From assembly GCA_029557915.1 (NCBI GenBank), contig JAKQHS010000004.1:33920-97919 (forward strand): a DNA stretch of 64,000 bases. Reading direction: 5' to 3'. Both the position numbers and the translations under genes were made by a program. Of the stretch, positions 18,851 to 26,658 are shown piece by piece. Source of the stretch: Bacteroidota bacterium (GTDB taxonomy: Bacteria > Bacteroidota > Bacteroidia > Chitinophagales > Saprospiraceae). The notes beneath the pieces were generated by a model that worked only from the letters and a program-made list of their open reading frames with translations, was not told the origin of the DNA and made no database searches. Numbering within the stretch: the stretch's first letter is position 1; every line of letters begins with the position of its first letter.

Positions 18851-20059
18851 TTATATTCTGTGGACCACTTCCCATACATGCATTTCCCCTTTCCCTTTAA
18901 CCTGTACCGTACCCAGGGAAGTACAGGTAAAATGATCTTTCACCAGTTCATAAGTAGCCTGGGTGATCTGGATGAGGCCACCGGTTCCGTGAGATTCCAT
19001 CCGGGAGGCTATGTTTACGGAATCGCCCCAAAGGTCATAACTGAATTTTTTACTGCCAATGACGCCGGCGATCAGCGGGCCGGAGTTGATGCCAAAACGG
19101 AACTGCAGTTTCTTTCCTAAAAAATCGTGTTGCCTGATATAGTCCCGCATCTCTACCGCCATCGCGGTGAGGATGACGGCATGGTCCTTCCTGGGCCTGG
19201 GGACGCCTGCCGCGGCCATATAACAGTCACCGATGGTTTTGATCTTTTCCACTCCGTATTTATCCGCCAGTTCATCGAATTTTTGAAAAACCGCGTTGAG
19301 CAATTCGATCAGTTCGGAAGGCGTCAGGGTTGCAGATACCGGGGTAAAATTCACCACATCGGCAAACAGGATGCTCGCGCTGTCGTAGTGTTCTGCGATG
19401 GTCTGGTGGCCTTGCTTTAATTTGGTGACGATTTCTTTGGGCAGGATATTCAGTAAAAGGGATTCGGACTTTTGTTGAAAAAGATTTTTTTCCCTTACAA
19501 AATAGGAGACCATTAAAAAAATCAAGGCTCCAACCGAACCCAGGTTGACCGTAAAGAAGAAATTGATTTGCCAGGTATTCAGATTGTTCCGGACATCAAG
19601 CCAGGGTTCGAGGAATCCGGAGACCAGAACGAGCAAGAGGTAAGCCATGAACCACCGCGGCGCCCGTTCCCGGGTGTCAAACAACAAGGCGCCCAGGGGA
19701 GAAATCAAGCCCCATAAGATCACGGCGCTGCCCTTCACAAAACCCCCCAGGGCCAGCATAAGGAAAAAAGGCAGCAACAGGATGAGCAACAGCTGACTGA
19801 ACCGGAAAAATTCAAACCTCAGGTTTCGCCCGAAATACAATACGCTGAACAACGAAATGACGGAATAGGACAGGGGAATGAGGCCCGCCCGGATTTCTCC
19901 AAAGTAGAGGTAAAGGATGCCCCAACCGGCCCCGGCAACCATAAACGGGAAGGTAGAAAGTACGAGCAACGATTTTTGCAGCTTCAACTCCTCATCATCC
20001 CCCACGTCGGCCCCAATCCGGGCAAGGAAATGGAATATCTTGTCAAAACGGGAATCCAT
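18851..20059 (-). CDS. membrane-bound class III adenylate cyclase
   Basis: Protein of 402 residues. The start MDSRFDKIFHFLARIG at 20059 is preferred, because the upstream extension is Pro/Arg-rich and not membrane-like. Residues about 35-190 hold five or six transmembrane helices, then a short linker and a class III cyclase domain. Metal-binding Asp residues are in ILFADVVNFT and IGDCYMAAAG. The purine-selecting positions are Lys in EKIKTIGD and Asp in YDLWGDSVNIASRME, the adenylate pattern rather than the Glu/Cys pair of guanylate cyclases. The transition-state Asn and Arg of VNIASR are present, so it should be active. It makes cAMP at the inner membrane; the signal sensed is unknown. Confidence 0.9.
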   Translation of the reverse strand: MDSRFDKIFHFLARIGADVGDDEELKLQKSLLVLSTFPFMVAGAGWGILYLYFGEIRAGLIPLSYSVISLFSVLYFGRNLRFEFFRFSQLLLILLLPFFLMLALGGFVKGSAVILWGLISPLGALLFDTRERAPRWFMAYLLLVLVSGFLEPWLDVRNNLNTWQINFFFTVNLGSVGALIFLMVSYFVREKNLFQQKSESLLLNILPKEIVTKLKQGHQTIAEHYDSASILFADVVNFTPVSATLTPSELIELLNAVFQKFDELADKYGVEKIKTIGDCYMAAAGVPRPRKDHAVILTAMAVEMRDYIRQHDFLGKKLQFRFGINSGPLIAGVIGSKKFSYDLWGDSVNIASRMESHGTGGLIQITQATYELVKDHFTCTSLGTVQVKGKGEMHVWEVVHRI

Positions 20060-20190
20060 GGAAAAATCACACGAAGTTAAGGGAAAGCATGGTTCTGCCG
20101 GGCGGAGTGAACCCCGACCGCGGAGGCATTCGCCAGGGCCAATTAACAACTTATTTTAATTCAGTTTCGGTAAGACACCGGATAAATGAC

Positions 20191-20198
20191 TACCTTTG
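20191..20198 (+). promoter_or_regulatory. TACCTTTG -7 box for typA
   Basis: Exact TAnnTTTG match 30 bases before the ATG at 20229. It overlaps the longer upstream frame of typA and so supports the downstream ATG as the true start. Confidence 0.55.
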
Positions 20199-20228
20199 CG
20201 CGCCTTTTCAGATCAAAATCAATCGATT

Positions 20229-22037
20229 ATGGATATCCGCAACATCGCCATCATAGCCCACGTAGATCATGGTAAAACCACCCTGGTGGACCGGATCCTG
20301 CAATTGAGCAAGGTCTTCCGGGACAACGAGGAAACCGGGGAACTGATCATGGACTCCAACGAACTGGAAAGGGAAAGGGGCATTACCATTTTCAGCAAAA
20401 ATGCCTCCGTGGTGTACAAAGACACCAAAATAAATGTGATCGATACCCCCGGCCACTCCGATTTTGGCGGCGAAGTGGAGCGGGTGTTGAAAATGGCGGA
20501 TGGGGTCTTGTTGCTGGTCGACGCTTTTGAAGGGACCATGCCGCAGACCCGTTTTGTGCTGCACAAAGCCCTGGAACTTAATCTGAATCCCATCGTGGTC
20601 ATCAATAAAGTCGATAAACCCAATTGCCGGCCGGAGGAAGTGCATGACCAGATTTTTGAATTGTTTTTTAACCTGGGCGCCACCGAAAAACAACTTGATT
20701 TTCCCACTTACTACGGCTCCGGCAAACAAGGCTGGTTCAACGATTCCCTGACCCCGAGCCAGGACATCACCCCGCTGATGGAAGGCATTTTGAAATATGT
20801 GCCGGCCCCTGTGGTGGAAGAGGGAAATTTGCAAATGCAGCTGACTTCCATCGACTATTCCTCTTATCACGGGAGAATCGGGATCGGCAAGGTGAGCCGT
20901 GGAAGCATCAAAGAAAACCAGCCCGTCAGCCTGGTCCAGGCCAATGGGACCGTGAAGACCAGGATCAAAGACCTCTTTGTTTTTGAAGGCCTGGGCAAAA
21001 AGAAAACCAATGAGGTATTTGCCGGCGACATCTGTGCGGTCGTGGGCCTGGATTCTTTCAATATCGGCGACACGATTGCCGACTATGAAAACCCGGAAGG
21101 CCTGCCCACCATCACGGTGGACGAACCGACCATGCACATGACTTTCAGCATCAACAACTCTCCTTTTTACGGGCGGGACGGCAAATACGTAACCTCCAGG
21201 CATTTAAAAGAAAGGCTGGCCAAGGAAACAGAAAAAAACCTTGCCCTGCGGGTGGAGGAATCGGGCAGTGCGGACACCATGCTCGTGTATGGACGCGGCA
21301 TTTTGCATCTGGGAATCCTGATTGAAACCATGAGACGCGAAGGATATGAACTCTCGGTCGGACAGCCCAAAGTCATTGTAAAAATGATTGACGGCAAAAG
21401 GTATGAGCCCTTTGAACTGCTGGTGGTCGATGTTTTGCAGGAATACAGCGGTAAGGTGATCGACCTGGTGACTTCAAAAAAGGGCGAAATGCACGTGATG
21501 GAGACACGAAACGACATCCAGCACCTTGAATTTGAAATTCCGTCGAGAGGGCTTATCGGACTGCGTTCCAGGATCCTGGTGCAAACCGCAGGCGAGGCCA
21601 TCATGTCCCACCGGTTTACAGAGTATAAACCCTGGAAAGGGCCTATGAGCGGAAGAATAAACGGGGTGTTGATTGCCAAATCCATAGGGCAGGCTACGGC
21701 CTATTCCATAGATAAATTACAGGACCGGGGTTCCTTTTTTATTGAACCGGGCGATGAGGTATATACCGGGCAGATCATCGGCGAACATACCAAACCCGGT
21801 GATCTCGTCGTCAATGCCTGTGAACCTAAAAAATTAAGCAACGTAAGGGCTTCCGGTTCTGACGAGGCCGCGCGCATCTTCCCGAAGATCGACATGTCCC
21901 TGGAAGAATGTATGGAATATATTGAAGCGGACGAATGCATCGAAGTCACTCCGAAAAGCATCCGGCTGAGGAAGGTATTCCTGGGAGAGGAAGAAAGGAA
22001 AAAAGCTTCGAAGTCCGCCCAGATCGAGATGGCGTAA
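20229..22037 (+). CDS. typA: translational GTPase TypA/BipA
   Basis: Ribosome-associated GTPase of 602 residues, involved in 50S assembly and stress or cold adaptation. Unlike the EF-G paralog at 2410, its GTPase motifs are canonical: AHVDHGKTT (G1), RERGITI (G2), DTPGHSDFGGEVER with the catalytic His (G3) and NKVDKP (G4). The C-terminal BipA-specific region is complete, with RGLIGLRSRILVQTAGEA and the ending RKVFLGEEERKKASKSAQ. Start chosen at the ATG before DIRNIAIIAHVDHGKTT, since the promoter box lies just upstream. It is followed by a degenerate 9-bp tandem array and a convergent DUF218 gene. Confidence 0.97.
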   Translation: MDIRNIAIIAHVDHGKTTLVDRILQLSKVFRDNEETGELIMDSNELERERGITIFSKNASVVYKDTKINVIDTPGHSDFGGEVERVLKMADGVLLLVDAFEGTMPQTRFVLHKALELNLNPIVVINKVDKPNCRPEEVHDQIFELFFNLGATEKQLDFPTYYGSGKQGWFNDSLTPSQDITPLMEGILKYVPAPVVEEGNLQMQLTSIDYSSYHGRIGIGKVSRGSIKENQPVSLVQANGTVKTRIKDLFVFEGLGKKKTNEVFAGDICAVVGLDSFNIGDTIADYENPEGLPTITVDEPTMHMTFSINNSPFYGRDGKYVTSRHLKERLAKETEKNLALRVEESGSADTMLVYGRGILHLGILIETMRREGYELSVGQPKVIVKMIDGKRYEPFELLVVDVLQEYSGKVIDLVTSKKGEMHVMETRNDIQHLEFEIPSRGLIGLRSRILVQTAGEAIMSHRFTEYKPWKGPMSGRINGVLIAKSIGQATAYSIDKLQDRGSFFIEPGDEVYTGQIIGEHTKPGDLVVNACEPKKLSNVRASGSDEAARIFPKIDMSLEECMEYIEADECIEVTPKSIRLRKVFLGEEERKKASKSAQIEMA

Positions 22038-22039
22038 CT

Positions 22040-22089
22040 GTTAGCAAGTTAGTAAGTTGGCAAGTTTGGCAAGTTAGCAAGTTGGTAGA
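22040..22089. repeat. degenerate 8-9 bp tandem array (TTAGCAAG type)
   Basis: About six imperfect units of the form TTAGCAAG or TTGGCAAG directly after the typA stop codon. It is related to the arrays at 23562 and 24711. Confidence 0.8.
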
Positions 22090-22157
22090 GCGTCTTGCAT
22101 CTCCTATAGTCCGGGGATGTATTTCCATTTAATTCTTAATTCCTTAATTTTTTCATT

Positions 22158-22958
22158 TCATTCAATGTATCCCTTCAGTCGGTAAACGGCCGTGCCCACC
22201 CATTCCCTGAAAATGGCCTGCCACTCATCAAAACACCGGAGCTGGGGGAAAAAATATAAAGGAAGAGAGACTTTTTCCCATTGCTGGTAATCGGCCGGAT
22301 AGGGGACGAATGGAATGCCCTGTCGATGGAAACAGGCCGCGGCCCGGGGCATATGAAGAGCTGAAGTGATCAGGAGGACAGGAGCTCTAGTCCCGGGGCC
22401 TTCAATCGCGGGGGCCAGGGCCGAAAGGGAGTCCAACATTCGTTTCACATTCCTCGCGTTTTCAAAGGTGTTCCTGCTTGTAGATTCGGTCAGGATGGTG
22501 GAATCCGGCCAGTTGATTTCGGTTAAAAAGGCCTGGGAAAGGAGGCTCTCGGCTGCTTTGTCCCTTTGGAGCCCGCCTTCGCCCCCGCTCAAAATCAGTT
22601 TTCTGACCTTTCCGGAACCCATCAGTTCCATGCCTTCCGTCAACCGGTTGACATGATCGTTAAACTGGATCCGGTCCGGAAACCCATTGTGGAGGCCAGC
22701 AAACCCCCCGCCCAGGACGACGGCGTATTCAAAGGGGGGGGAGATCGATTCCTGAAGGAGGGGTTTGGCTTCGATCCTCCGGTAAACCGTGTTGATCATT
22801 GCCCGGTTTCCAAAGATCATAAAAAGGATCAGCGAAAAAATACGCATGCTTTTTTTTAACCGGGCCGGTCTGACCAGGACAGAAAGGAGCAATAAGGCAA
22901 GGACCCAGTGGAATGGGTGAAGCAGAAAGGATAAGCCCTTTGAGGCCAGGTAATACAT
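22158..22958 (-). CDS. YdcF/SanA-like DUF218 membrane protein
   Basis: Protein of 266 residues with two N-terminal membrane helices (residues about 10-55) and a periplasmic DUF218 domain. Family marks are AVVLGGGFAGL, VRKLILSGGEGG, TESTSRNTFENARNVKRML and LLITSALHMPRAAACF, which form a Rossmann-like core with the conserved Asn of the NTxENA motif. Relatives such as ElyC and SanA affect envelope integrity and glycan carrier lipid use; the reaction is not established. It is 7 bases downstream of the LOG-family gene on the same strand and probably co-transcribed with it. Confidence 0.85.
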   Translation of the reverse strand: MYYLASKGLSFLLHPFHWVLALLLLSVLVRPARLKKSMRIFSLILFMIFGNRAMINTVYRRIEAKPLLQESISPPFEYAVVLGGGFAGLHNGFPDRIQFNDHVNRLTEGMELMGSGKVRKLILSGGEGGLQRDKAAESLLSQAFLTEINWPDSTILTESTSRNTFENARNVKRMLDSLSALAPAIEGPGTRAPVLLITSALHMPRAAACFHRQGIPFVPYPADYQQWEKVSLPLYFFPQLRCFDEWQAIFREWVGTAVYRLKGYIE

Positions 22959-22965
22959 AGACGCC

Positions 22966-23556
22966 TTATTTGAGCGCGGCCCGTTCTATCGCATTGGTAT
23001 GCCAGGACGGGGCCCGGAGTATCGCAGGGATCACTTCTTCGGGATGGGCCACCACCGACCACATCTCCGCGGAATCCGGATTCATAAACCGCTCCTCAAT
23101 GCATCTCTGCAACTGGGCAAGCAAAGGATCGTAAAAACCGACGGTGTTGAGGATGACGATGGGCTTATTGTAAAGGCCCAGCCTCTTCAGGGAAATGGCT
23201 TCCATCAGTTCCTCCAGGGTGCCGCTGCCGCCCGGCAGGGCCACCAGGGCATCCGCCCGGTCCATAAAACTTTTTTTGCGCTCATGCATGTCCCCCACGA
23301 TATGCAATTCGGTGATGCCCCGGTGAGCCCATTCCACCTTCTCCATAAAATCAGGAATAATGCCGATCACTTTTCCGCCACGGGCCAGTACCCGGTCTGC
23401 GATCCTGCCCATCAATCCCGTGGATCCGCCGCCGTAGATCAGCGTGATGTTTTGGGAAGCAAGCGCCTCCCCCAATCTTTCAGCAGCTTCAAAAAACCGG
23501 CTGTCAACCTGATTGCTCGAAGCGCAATAAACACAGACGGAGGATATGGTATTCAT
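22966..23556 (-). CDS. LOG-family nucleoside 5'-monophosphate phosphoribohydrolase
   Basis: Cytoplasmic enzyme of 196 residues of the Lonely-Guy (TIGR00730) family. The diagnostic motif PGGSGTLEELMEAIS, near residues 107-121, and the upstream YGGGSTGLMGRIAD segment are intact. LOG enzymes release the base from cytokinin-type or other nucleoside monophosphates; in bacteria AMP and related nucleotides are often the substrates. Start is the ATG at 23556. A degenerate tandem array begins 5 bases upstream of the start codon, so promoter sequence and repeat overlap. It is probably co-transcribed with the DUF218 gene. Confidence 0.92.
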   Translation of the reverse strand: MNTISSVCVYCASSNQVDSRFFEAAERLGEALASQNITLIYGGGSTGLMGRIADRVLARGGKVIGIIPDFMEKVEWAHRGITELHIVGDMHERKKSFMDRADALVALPGGSGTLEELMEAISLKRLGLYNKPIVILNTVGFYDPLLAQLQRCIEERFMNPDSAEMWSVVAHPEEVIPAILRAPSWHTNAIERAALK

Positions 23557-23561
23557 GGGAA

Positions 23562-23630
23562 CAAGTTAGCTAGTTTGTAAGTTAGCAAGTTTGTAAGTTA
23601 GCAAGATGGCAAGTTGGCAAGTGAGTTGTT
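23562..23630. repeat. degenerate 8-9 bp tandem array upstream of the LOG gene
   Basis: Alternating GTTAGCAA and GTTTGTAA type units between the LOG start (23556) and the trhO stop (23648). Same family as the array at 22040. Confidence 0.8.
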
Positions 23631-23647
23631 AAGCATAACTCTGACCT

Positions 23648-24691
23648 CTAACCTCTTCCGTCTAACCTCTGACCTCCGTGATACCTCCCCTTGCTGAACT
23701 TGGTCCCGTTGAACACTTCGGTACGACGACCTTGTTTTTGTTCCTCCGGGCTTAATTGGATAAAGTCCGAGCATTTTTCAGAACAGCATCCCCTATGCTT
23801 TTCCGCGCAGGATTTGCATTGGATAAAAAGGAGGTGGCAGGCATCGTTGGCGCAATTGGTATGGTCGTCGCAGGGACTGCCGCATTGATGACAGCGGGCG
23901 ATGACCTCCTCGCTGATCCGCTCCCCAAGCCGTTCGTCGAAAACAAAATTTTTCCCCAAAAAAAGGTTGGGAAGGCCTTTGGCGGCCGCATCGTGGCTGT
24001 ATTTGATGATCCCTCCGTCCAGCTGGTACACTTGCTTAAAGCCGTGATGTTTCAGATACGCGCTGGCTTTTTCACACCGGATCCCCCCGGTGCAATACAT
24101 GATCACCGGCTGGTCTTTTTTGTCTTCCAGCAGGTCCTTCACGATGGGCAGGGATTCCCTGAAGGTGACCACCTGGGGTAGGAGGGCATTGCGGAAATGG
24201 CCCACCTCGCTTTCATAATGGTTGCGCATATCGACGATCACGCTTTCCGGGCGAAGGGCCAGGCGGTTGAAAGCTTCTGCATCCAGGTGCACGCCGCTGC
24301 GGGTCACGTCAAAGGCAGGATCTTCAATGCCGTCCGCCACGATTTTCGGCTTCACTTTGATGATCAGGGCAAAGAAGGACCTCGCCTGGTGCTCCACGGC
24401 AAGGTTCAGGCGGATGTCGCGGAGGGCTTCCAGGTTTTGAAAAAGGGATTGCAGGGCTTCCAGGTTTTTTTCGGGAAGACTAATTTGTCCATTGATGCCT
24501 TCCTGTGCGATATAGATCCTTCCCTTCACGTCCAGGCGGTCCAGGTTTTGGTACAATTCGTTTCTGAAGGTCTCGGGTTGCCGGATGAATACGTAGCGGT
24601 AAAAGGACAAAACGATTCTGGATTCCCGTATGGAGGCGTATTTTTCTTTGAGTTCTTTCCGGTTCTGACGGTTGTGCAGCGGCTTGGCCAT
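23648..24691 (-). CDS. trhO: tRNA uridine(34) hydroxylase TrhO (rhodanese-domain protein)
   Basis: Protein of 347 residues, close to YceA/TrhO family length. It helps make 5-hydroxyuridine at wobble position 34 of certain tRNAs. The N-terminal acylphosphatase-like part (VKGRIYIAQEGINGQIS, near residues 54-70) is followed by a rhodanese domain with the active-site Cys in MYCTGGIRCEKASAYL. The C-terminal region is rich in Cys (CHQCGSPCDDHTNCANDACH and CKSCAEKHRGCCSEKC), probably a zinc-binding module found in many homologs. A TATCTTTG box lies 8 bases before the ATG. The C-terminus runs on close to a tandem array but the stop is ordinary. Confidence 0.93.
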   Translation of the reverse strand: MAKPLHNRQNRKELKEKYASIRESRIVLSFYRYVFIRQPETFRNELYQNLDRLDVKGRIYIAQEGINGQISLPEKNLEALQSLFQNLEALRDIRLNLAVEHQARSFFALIIKVKPKIVADGIEDPAFDVTRSGVHLDAEAFNRLALRPESVIVDMRNHYESEVGHFRNALLPQVVTFRESLPIVKDLLEDKKDQPVIMYCTGGIRCEKASAYLKHHGFKQVYQLDGGIIKYSHDAAAKGLPNLFLGKNFVFDERLGERISEEVIARCHQCGSPCDDHTNCANDACHLLFIQCKSCAEKHRGCCSEKCSDFIQLSPEEQKQGRRTEVFNGTKFSKGRYHGGQRLDGRG

Positions 24692-24699
24692 AAGGAATG

Positions 24700-24707
24700 C
24701 AAAGATA
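24700..24707 (-). promoter_or_regulatory. TATCTTTG -7 box for trhO
   Basis: Exact minus-strand TAnnTTTG match with 8 bases between box and ATG. The repeat array at 24711-24753 occupies the upstream promoter region. Confidence 0.5.
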
Positions 24708-24710
24708 AGG

Positions 24711-24753
24711 GGTTAGTGGGTTAGTTAATTAGTTGGCAAGTCGGCAAGTCGGA
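24711..24753. repeat. degenerate tandem array upstream of trhO
   Basis: GGTTAGTG/GGTTAGTT and GGCAAGTC type units just upstream of the trhO -7 box. Confidence 0.75.
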
Positions 24754-24791
24754 TTGCAGGTATTTCCGACTTTCAGCTCATAACAAAATTA

Positions 24792-24821
24792 AAAAGGGCT
24801 TCGCGGATGCAAAGCCCTTTT
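24792..24821 (-). terminator. hairpin terminator after susD
   Basis: Stem AAAAGGGCTT (24792-24801) and AAGCCCTTTT (24812-24821) with a 10-base loop. On the minus strand it follows the susD stop by 45 bases and is followed by TTTTTAATTTT. The plus strand also gives a T-rich tail. Confidence 0.85.
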
Positions 24822-24865
24822 CTTTTTTTAGGCCTTTTGAAACTTCGGCCCAAGGTGGGGTTCGA

Positions 24866-26632
24866 CTAATACCCCGGATTCTGGGTCAGGGTTGGCTGGC
24901 CGTCCTTCTGGCTGTTTAATATCTCATCCTGGGGAAGAGGATAATAATTGTTTTTGGCGCCAAAAACTTTTCCGGCCATATAACCGCGTTTATTAAACTT
25001 CCTGCCGGAGGGTTCGGTGCCGGGTACGGCTTCTTCAGCCGCATATTTGTTCAATACTTTTTCGGCAATGCCCCACCTTACGAGGTCGAAAAAGCGATGG
25101 CCTTCCATGGCAAATTCAAGGCGCTGTTCCATACGAACGGCATTTCTGGCAAAATCAGCACCCTGAGCTGAAAAGGTACCTGCTTCATAGGGCTCGACCT
25201 TATAGGTTACCGTACCGTCCTGTTTGGACCCGTTTTTAGCCCGGTTACGGATGTGATTTACCAGGTTTTCGGCGGCCGATAAATTTCCAAGCTCCACTTC
25301 GCATTCAGCCAGCCAAAGGAGGACACTGGACAATTTGATCAGGCGGTAATTATTGTTCACGTTCCGTCTGCTGGTAGAGTGGGTAGTGCTGCCCTCTTCG
25401 GCCAGATAATACATCCATTTTTTACCCGTAAAAGGGCCCGCATAGGCCTGATCCCTGATCCAGGTGGAGCCTGGCATGGGTCCCCAGTCCAGGAAGTTGA
25501 CTCCCCGTCGACCAACTGTCCAGTCGAGACGCGGGTCTACGGGAACGGATTTATCCAGGGTAAACGCTGTGCCGGCACTGATGCCTTGATCGTTCGGCAA
25601 ATCTACCTTGTTGTAGGTATCCAGTGAGCCATCCGCCGCAGCGCCGATAAAAGGAAGGCCTTTTTCATCAGTCTTGAACGCATTGACCAGATTGTGGGAA
25701 GGCTGATAAAACCCGCAGCATCCACGGCCGGGCGCTGTTGCCGAATATGGCCAGTTCAGGTTGTCCCCTGCATTTCCATTACCTCCATTTGTTCCGTCAT
25801 TTACAGAAAACTGCACTTCAAATATGGATTCGGCATTATTATTTGTTGCCGTTCTGTAGTTGTCGTGGTAATTGGTCATGAGTTTTTTACCGGAGTTTAG
25901 AACGATATCGTCCAGTAAGGTTTTTGCTGCTGCCCATTTTTTCTGAAACAATAAGGCTTTGGCGAGATAAGCTTTGGCCGCCCATTGTGTAGCCCTGCCT
26001 TTTTGCGCCTGTACCGGCGGCAGGTTTTTGGCTGCAAAATCAAAATCGGCTTCAATCTTTGGCCAGATATCTTCCGAATTCGGGATTTTGGTGGAGTTGG
26101 CATCGGTGGCCACATAAATGGTCTCATCTATATAAGGCACCTTGTTCCACATTTTTTTTGCTTCAAAATGGTAATGCCCTCTCAGAAAACGGGCTTCTGC
26201 AATGGCCTGCGTTTTTTCCGCCGGGGTCATATCCTTGACGGCTTCGCTGTTGGCCAATTGTATGACATCGTTGCATCTGGCTACCCCGTCATAGGAATGC
26301 CACCATTTTCCAAGGAAATAGGTGTTGTCGGCGATCCAGTTGTATTGCTCAATAAAGGATTGTTCCGGTTGATCCCCCGCATCCGTGCCTTTGACGGCAT
26401 CGTCACTGCTGATCCCGCCAAAAACATAATTGGAAACGGTGGACTGGCGTCCCGTATTGCCGGCGCCAACCCCATCGAGAAGTGAATACGCGCCGATCAG
26501 AAGGGCATTTACCCCGCTCTTATTGCTGAGCTGGTTCAAGGAGGCCCGGCCCTGCGGATTCAGATCGAAAAAATCTTCAGAACAGGAAAAGTACATCCCG
26601 ATGAAGACCAGGAGAAGAAAATATTTTTTCAT
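24866..26632 (-). CDS. susD: SusD/RagB-like outer-membrane nutrient-binding lipoprotein
   Basis: Protein of 588 residues. MKKYFLLLVFIGMYFSC is a lipoprotein signal and the next residues SEDFFDLNPQG are the typical SusD start. TPR-like helices carry RFLRGHYHFEAKKMWNKVPY, near residues 146-165, and the C-terminus has RMEQRLEFAMEGHRFFDLVRWG, both family signatures. It binds a glycan or peptide at the cell surface and passes it to the partner SusC pore, whose gene lies 26 bases upstream. No glycoside hydrolase, sigma/anti-sigma pair or sensor is adjacent, so the ligand cannot be inferred. Confidence 0.96.
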   Translation of the reverse strand: MKKYFLLLVFIGMYFSCSEDFFDLNPQGRASLNQLSNKSGVNALLIGAYSLLDGVGAGNTGRQSTVSNYVFGGISSDDAVKGTDAGDQPEQSFIEQYNWIADNTYFLGKWWHSYDGVARCNDVIQLANSEAVKDMTPAEKTQAIAEARFLRGHYHFEAKKMWNKVPYIDETIYVATDANSTKIPNSEDIWPKIEADFDFAAKNLPPVQAQKGRATQWAAKAYLAKALLFQKKWAAAKTLLDDIVLNSGKKLMTNYHDNYRTATNNNAESIFEVQFSVNDGTNGGNGNAGDNLNWPYSATAPGRGCCGFYQPSHNLVNAFKTDEKGLPFIGAAADGSLDTYNKVDLPNDQGISAGTAFTLDKSVPVDPRLDWTVGRRGVNFLDWGPMPGSTWIRDQAYAGPFTGKKWMYYLAEEGSTTHSTSRRNVNNNYRLIKLSSVLLWLAECEVELGNLSAAENLVNHIRNRAKNGSKQDGTVTYKVEPYEAGTFSAQGADFARNAVRMEQRLEFAMEGHRFFDLVRWGIAEKVLNKYAAEEAVPGTEPSGRKFNKRGYMAGKVFGAKNNYYPLPQDEILNSQKDGQPTLTQNPGY

Positions 26633-26658
26633 TTCAATTGAATTAAATGTTTAAATAA

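Noticed and set aside
20060..20149. Upstream extension of the adenylate cyclase frame (30 residues)
   Set aside because: The added residues are Pro/Gly/Arg-rich with no membrane or signal character; the ATG at 20059 gives a normal N-terminus.
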